From NCBI GenBank assembly GCA_020847555.1, contig JADLBT010000509.1, forward strand, positions 1-55,783: a stretch of 55,783 nucleotides of DNA, in the 5' to 3' direction. Position 1 is the first letter of the stretch; the number at the start of each line of letters is the position of its first letter. The notes under the pieces were generated by a model. It saw only the letters and a list, made by a program, of their open reading frames with translations. It made no database searches and was not told where the DNA came from. Made by a program: the position numbers and the translations under genes. Shown here one piece after another: positions 52,541 to 55,783 of the stretch. This stretch comes from Gemmataceae bacterium. GTDB taxonomy: Bacteria; Planctomycetota; Planctomycetia; Gemmatales; Gemmataceae.

Positions 52541-53422
52541 ATGACACCGCGTCTCTGCTGCCTCGCCCTGGTTCTCGCGGCCTGTGCGGCCAGCGCCGAC
52601 CCGCCGGCGAAGTACGCCCGCCCCGAATTGCTGATCGAGGCGTCGGAACTGGCCAAACCCGAGGCCGCGAAGAAGTTCCAGATCCTCGACATTCGCGTGA
52701 AGAGCGACTACGAGGCCGGCCACATCCCCGGCGCCGTCCGGGTCGATGCCGCCACCTGGGCGAGGGCGTTCGCGGCCGGGCAGGATCCGGAGGCGTGGAC
52801 GAAACGCCTTGGCGCCGCCGGCCTGGCGAACACCGCGCGGCCGGTGGTGGTTTACGGCAACGACGTGCGCGGCGCGGCGAGCGCCTGGTGGCTCCTCCGT
52901 TACTGGGGGTTCAAGGACGTCCGGCTCCTCAACGGCGGGTGGGAGGCGTGGCAGGCGGCGCGCGGCCCCACGGAGAAGGGGCAGAAGGCCGCCGAGGCCG
53001 GCCAACCGAAGCTCATCGCCCAGCCCGGCCTGCTCGCGACGAAACAGGAGGTGCTGAAAAACCTCGCGGCGAAGCGGGCTACCGTGCTCGACGCACGCTC
53101 CGAGGGCGAGTACTGCGGCGACGTGAAGCTGGCGAAGCGCGGCGGCGCCATCCCCGGCTCGAAGCACCTGGAGTGGTCGGCGACCATCGACAGGGCCACG
53201 CAGCGCTTCAAGGCGCCGGCCGAGTTGGCGAAGCTGTTCGAGGATGCCGGCATCGACCCGAAGCGGCCGGCCATCACCTACTGCCAGTCGGGCAGCCGGG
53301 CGGCGGTGATGGCGTTCGTGCTGGAGTTGATGGGCGGCGACGAGGTGAGCAACTACTACCGCAGCTGGGCCGAGTGGGGCAACGACCCAAAAACGCCGGT
53401 GGCCATGCCGAAGAAGCGGTAA
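52541..53422 (+). CDS. Two-domain rhodanese-like lipoprotein sulfurtransferase
   Basis: 293 residues. The N-terminal lipobox LAAC (Cys15) after LCCLALV points to a lipoprotein; start ATG 52541 follows GAGGA. Domain 1 (about 25-150: ILDIRVKSDYEAGHIPGAVRV) lacks the catalytic cysteine at the loop VVYGNDVRGA. Domain 2 (about 160-293: VLDARSEGEYCG) has it in TYCQSGSRA, a CxSGxR-type loop. This matches thiosulfate/3-mercaptopyruvate sulfurtransferases where only the second domain is catalytic. Sulfur donor unknown. Divergent from cbiET. Confidence 0.9.
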   Translation: MTPRLCCLALVLAACAASADPPAKYARPELLIEASELAKPEAAKKFQILDIRVKSDYEAGHIPGAVRVDAATWARAFAAGQDPEAWTKRLGAAGLANTARPVVVYGNDVRGAASAWWLLRYWGFKDVRLLNGGWEAWQAARGPTEKGQKAAEAGQPKLIAQPGLLATKQEVLKNLAAKRATVLDARSEGEYCGDVKLAKRGGAIPGSKHLEWSATIDRATQRFKAPAELAKLFEDAGIDPKRPAITYCQSGSRAAVMAFVLELMGGDEVSNYYRSWAEWGNDPKTPVAMPKKR

Positions 53423-53464
53423 CGGTGGGCGCACGCTTCGGCGGCTGAGTACGCAGGTGCGGAC

Positions 53465-55549
53465 TCACTGCGGCGAATCCGCTTTCTCCAGGGTGACGGC
53501 CGGGACGTCCTCCGTCAGGAAGAGGCCGAGCACCGCGCCGCTGGGTAAGTCGCACAGCAAGATCTGCGGGCCGCCGAGCGCTACCTGCAACGCGCCGGTC
53601 CGCGACTCCCCCGCGGGGGCCTTGACGGTGACCTGCCAGTTCAGCCCCGGTCCTTTGCGAAGCGCGACCCGCTCGAAGCCGGACCAGTCCGCGCGCAACA
53701 CCTCACCGCCCACGCGCACGTGGAACGTTTCGGTAGCCGTGCCGCGGTCGGTTGACGCGAAACGAGGGGCCAGGACGGTGAACCGTCGCTTCGCCGGCTC
53801 GGCGAGGGTCAGGGTCCACAGCTCTTTCCCCGCCCGCGGCGAGACCCGGCCGGCGCTGACCACCGTCACCTGCGCCATCTCCCTGAGCAGGTAGTTCTCC
53901 CCGTCGTGCGCGACGAGCCCCGAGAGGGCGGTGCCAGCGTGCTCCGTTCCGTCGGCGAGGATCACCACCTGCTCTCCGCCCCGGGCGACGAGCTTGCGGA
54001 CCAGGCCCATCGGGACGACCAGCTCGACCCCGGGCGCCAGGCGCATCTCCAGCCGGTGATCGCCCGGCGCCGGAATCCCCAGGGCGTACCCGAAATGTCC
54101 GCCGTCGCCCACGCGGACGGGCGTCACGCGCCTCGTTGCGCCCAACTTGGTGACCAGGTCGAGGACCAACGGACCTTCTGGAATGGGCGTCAGCGGCGCC
54201 GGCCCCGGCTTGCTCGCCCGGCCCGGATTCGACCCCGCCGGAGCACCTCCGGCCCCGGGCAGCCCCGGCGACAGGGGTCTGCCCCCGCCGCCACCCACCA
54301 GAATCAGCACGAGGAGTATCAGGCACGCAACGCCAACGGCCAGCGCGGCCCAGACGAGCAGGCGGCGCGGCGGGCGTGCGGGCGCGGGGAGCGACACGCT
54401 GCTGCTCGACACGGGCAACGTCCAGCCGCGCTCGGGTGTGGCGACGGCGCCGTCGATCAACGATGGTCCCACCCCGGCCGTGGGCAGTGTGACGGTCGCG
54501 GCCCGTGCCGGCCAGGCGGGCGCGCTGGCGCCGACCTGACAGAACGGAGTCAGTGCCGCGACCACGTCGGCGGGGGTCTGGTAGCGGTCCTCCGGTCGCT
54601 TGGCCAGCAGGCGGCGCAGGACCGCGGCCACGCCCTGCGGCACGTCGGGGCGGACCCCCTCAATCCCCGGCGGCTCCGCGTTTTGGTGAAGGAGCAGTTT
54701 CTGGGCGAGCCCGCCCTCGGGAAAAGGAGGATGCCCCGCCAGGAGATAGTACAGCGTGCCGCCAAGGCTGTAGAGATCCGCGCGGATGTCGGCGCGCCGG
54801 GCATCCAGGGCCTGCTCGGGGGCCAGGTAATCCGGCGTTCCCATCACTGCGCCGGTCCGCGTCATGTCCTCGACCAGGCTTCCTTCCGGGCCGGTCGCGC
54901 GCGGTCGGGCCAGGCCCAGGTCGAGTACCTTCACCGTCCCGCGCCCGTCCACCATCAGGTTGCTGGGTTTGATGTCGCGGTGGACCATCCCCTGCTCGTG
55001 GGCGTACTGCATCCCGGCGGCCGCCTGACGGATGTACTCGCACGCCTGCCCCACCGGCAGCGGCCCGCCGCGCTGCACGAGCCGCGCCAGATCTACCCCT
55101 TCGATCAGTTCCATCACCAGGTAGTGCCGGTCCCCGACCTGACCGGCGTCGTGGGCCAGTACGACGTGCGGATGGGCCAGTTGGGCGGCCACCTGAATCT
55201 CACGCCGAAACCGCTGGACGGCCTGGGGACTGTCGAGGTACTCGGGGCGGAGCAATTTGACAGCCACCCGCCGGTTCATCACCCCATGCCGCGCCTTGAA
55301 GACTGCCCCCATACCGCCTTCGCCCAGGCGCTCCAGCAGTACATACGGACCCAGCACCAGCTCGTCCGCCTTGCCCTGAAACAGCCGCTCGACCTGGTAA
55401 GGCGTGAGCCAACCGCGCTTGACCAGCTCGTCCCCCAGGGCGCGCGGGTCGGCGAACGATGTCTGCAATCGCTCCACTTCCTGTTGCTGGGGTGCTGGCA
55501 AGAGTTGGCACAGCGCTGTCACGAGGTCGGCGACGGAGATAACGGACAT
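53465..55549 (-). CDS. Transmembrane Ser/Thr protein kinase with extracytoplasmic C-terminus
   Basis: 694 residues. An N-terminal module (about 35-65: LGDELVKRGWLTPYQVERLF) is shared with the kinase at 25881-27122. Kinase motifs follow: LGEGGMGAVFKA, Lys98 (VAVKLL), HRDIKPSNLM with Asp192, DLGLAR and DYLAPEQ. One membrane helix (about 395-417, WAALAVGVACLILLVLILV) leads to a Gly/Pro linker and a C-terminal beta domain outside. This is the planctomycete receptor-kinase style, but the outer domain is unrecognised. Substrate and ligand unknown. Convergent with the rhodanese gene. Confidence 0.93.
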   Translation of the reverse strand: MSVISVADLVTALCQLLPAPQQQEVERLQTSFADPRALGDELVKRGWLTPYQVERLFQGKADELVLGPYVLLERLGEGGMGAVFKARHGVMNRRVAVKLLRPEYLDSPQAVQRFRREIQVAAQLAHPHVVLAHDAGQVGDRHYLVMELIEGVDLARLVQRGGPLPVGQACEYIRQAAAGMQYAHEQGMVHRDIKPSNLMVDGRGTVKVLDLGLARPRATGPEGSLVEDMTRTGAVMGTPDYLAPEQALDARRADIRADLYSLGGTLYYLLAGHPPFPEGGLAQKLLLHQNAEPPGIEGVRPDVPQGVAAVLRRLLAKRPEDRYQTPADVVAALTPFCQVGASAPAWPARAATVTLPTAGVGPSLIDGAVATPERGWTLPVSSSSVSLPAPARPPRRLLVWAALAVGVACLILLVLILVGGGGGRPLSPGLPGAGGAPAGSNPGRASKPGPAPLTPIPEGPLVLDLVTKLGATRRVTPVRVGDGGHFGYALGIPAPGDHRLEMRLAPGVELVVPMGLVRKLVARGGEQVVILADGTEHAGTALSGLVAHDGENYLLREMAQVTVVSAGRVSPRAGKELWTLTLAEPAKRRFTVLAPRFASTDRGTATETFHVRVGGEVLRADWSGFERVALRKGPGLNWQVTVKAPAGESRTGALQVALGGPQILLCDLPSGAVLGLFLTEDVPAVTLEKADSPQ

Positions 55550-55681
55550 GGCATGTTCCCGGCAGGAGGTGGGCCAGAGACAGCAGCTGGAGAATCATTC
55601 TACTTCTTCGCGTATGGCGACGCCAGCGTACCGCCGCCCCACGCGCCGGCGTAATAGCTTAATGTTCTACACAAGTCGCTC

Positions 55682-55687
55682 TTGACA
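55682..55687 (+). promoter_or_regulatory. Possible -35 box (TTGACA) before the last gene
   Basis: A perfect TTGACA, but the -10 position has only TAGCGC at 16-nt spacing, so the promoter is uncertain. Confidence 0.3.
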
Positions 55688-55708
55688 ACGAGGGGCTGGC
55701 GGCTAGCG

Positions 55709-55737
55709 CATGAGGAACCCCCAGGAGGTTCCTCATG
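55709..55737 (+). promoter_or_regulatory. Hairpin covering the ribosome site and start codon of the last gene
   Basis: Perfect 11-bp stem catgaggaacc (55709-55719) with ggttcctcatg (55727-55737). Its loop and right arm hold the AGGAGG site (55723-55728) and the ATG (55735-55737), so folding would block translation. Confidence 0.6.
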
Positions 55738-55783
55738 TTTCCGCTTGCCGACGGCCCCAACTCCTTCGTCCAGCAGCATTTCC
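55735..55783 (+). CDS. Unknown gene, N-terminus only (runs off the window)
   Basis: Starts ATG at 55735 with an AGGAGG site seven bases upstream; the first 16 residues are MFPLADGPNSFVQQHF. Too short to identify. The start is inside a strong hairpin, a design seen in some transposase genes, but this is only a guess. Confidence 0.5.
   Translation, partial: MFPLADGPNSFVQQHF

Overview
The window is high-GC DNA with the gene style of a planctomycete, most likely a Gemmataceae-type member of Planctomycetota. The signs are a giant secreted beta-rich protein with a LEER-type N-terminal motif and a DUF4214 end, a c-type haem protein with Pirellula/Verrucomicrobium-type N-terminal and haem-binding domains plus DUF1080, two membrane-anchored Ser/Thr kinases sharing an N-terminal module, a lone NRPS module, and many intergenic palindromes. 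These assignments come from reading motifs by eye; no database search was run. I annotate 40 genes. I saw no rRNA, tRNA or CRISPR array.

Layout. 1-7.2 kb: end of glycogen phosphorylase, then a 2036-residue secreted protein. 7.4-11.3 kb (minus): DUF1294 membrane protein, a 661-residue orphan and an M48 protease. 11.3-15.5 kb (plus): HIT protein, dGTPase-like HD protein, PIN-TRAM membrane protein, secreted TPR-like protein. 15.5-17.1 kb (minus): C-N hydrolase, Nudix hydrolase and a 61-residue Lys-tailed protein. 17.3-25.7 kb (plus): methyltransferase, membrane helix-hairpin-helix protein, an IS200-like (RAYT-type) transposase inside a nest of repeats, uvrB, and the haem protein, which has an in-frame stop near its start. 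25.9-29.3 kb (minus): Ser/Thr kinase, metallophosphoesterase, two small aromatic secreted proteins. 29.6-32.3 kb: ATP-grasp enzyme, lipase, DoxX protein. 32.4-35 kb (minus): a three-gene partner-switching module (RsbW-like kinase, STAS antagonist, FHA-GAF-SpoIIE phosphatase). 35.3-38.7 kb: zinc-ribbon/vWA protein and a secreted esterase. 39.1-42.3 kb: glmS and a GlmU-like nucleotidyltransferase. 42.4-47.2 kb: rsfS with a long structured leader, argS, a WD40 protein. 47.4-52.4 kb (minus): a single-module NRPS and the CbiET corrin enzyme. 52.5-55.8 kb: a rhodanese lipoprotein, a second Ser/Thr kinase, and the start of an unknown gene.

Common threads. (i) Signalling: the kinases, the FHA phosphatase module and the vWA protein fit the phospho-signalling-rich planctomycete plan. 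(ii) Envelope: glmS plus the GlmU-like enzyme would supply UDP-GlcNAc. (iii) Repeats: several palindrome families lie between genes. One surrounds the transposase as a near-perfect 48-bp inverted repeat, and another sits both in an intergenic gap and, in frame, inside the NRPS adenylation domain.

The best leads are the transposase-repeat unit, the palindrome inside the NRPS, the degenerate metalloprotease site in the giant protein, the nonsense codon in the haem protein, and the long rsfS leader.
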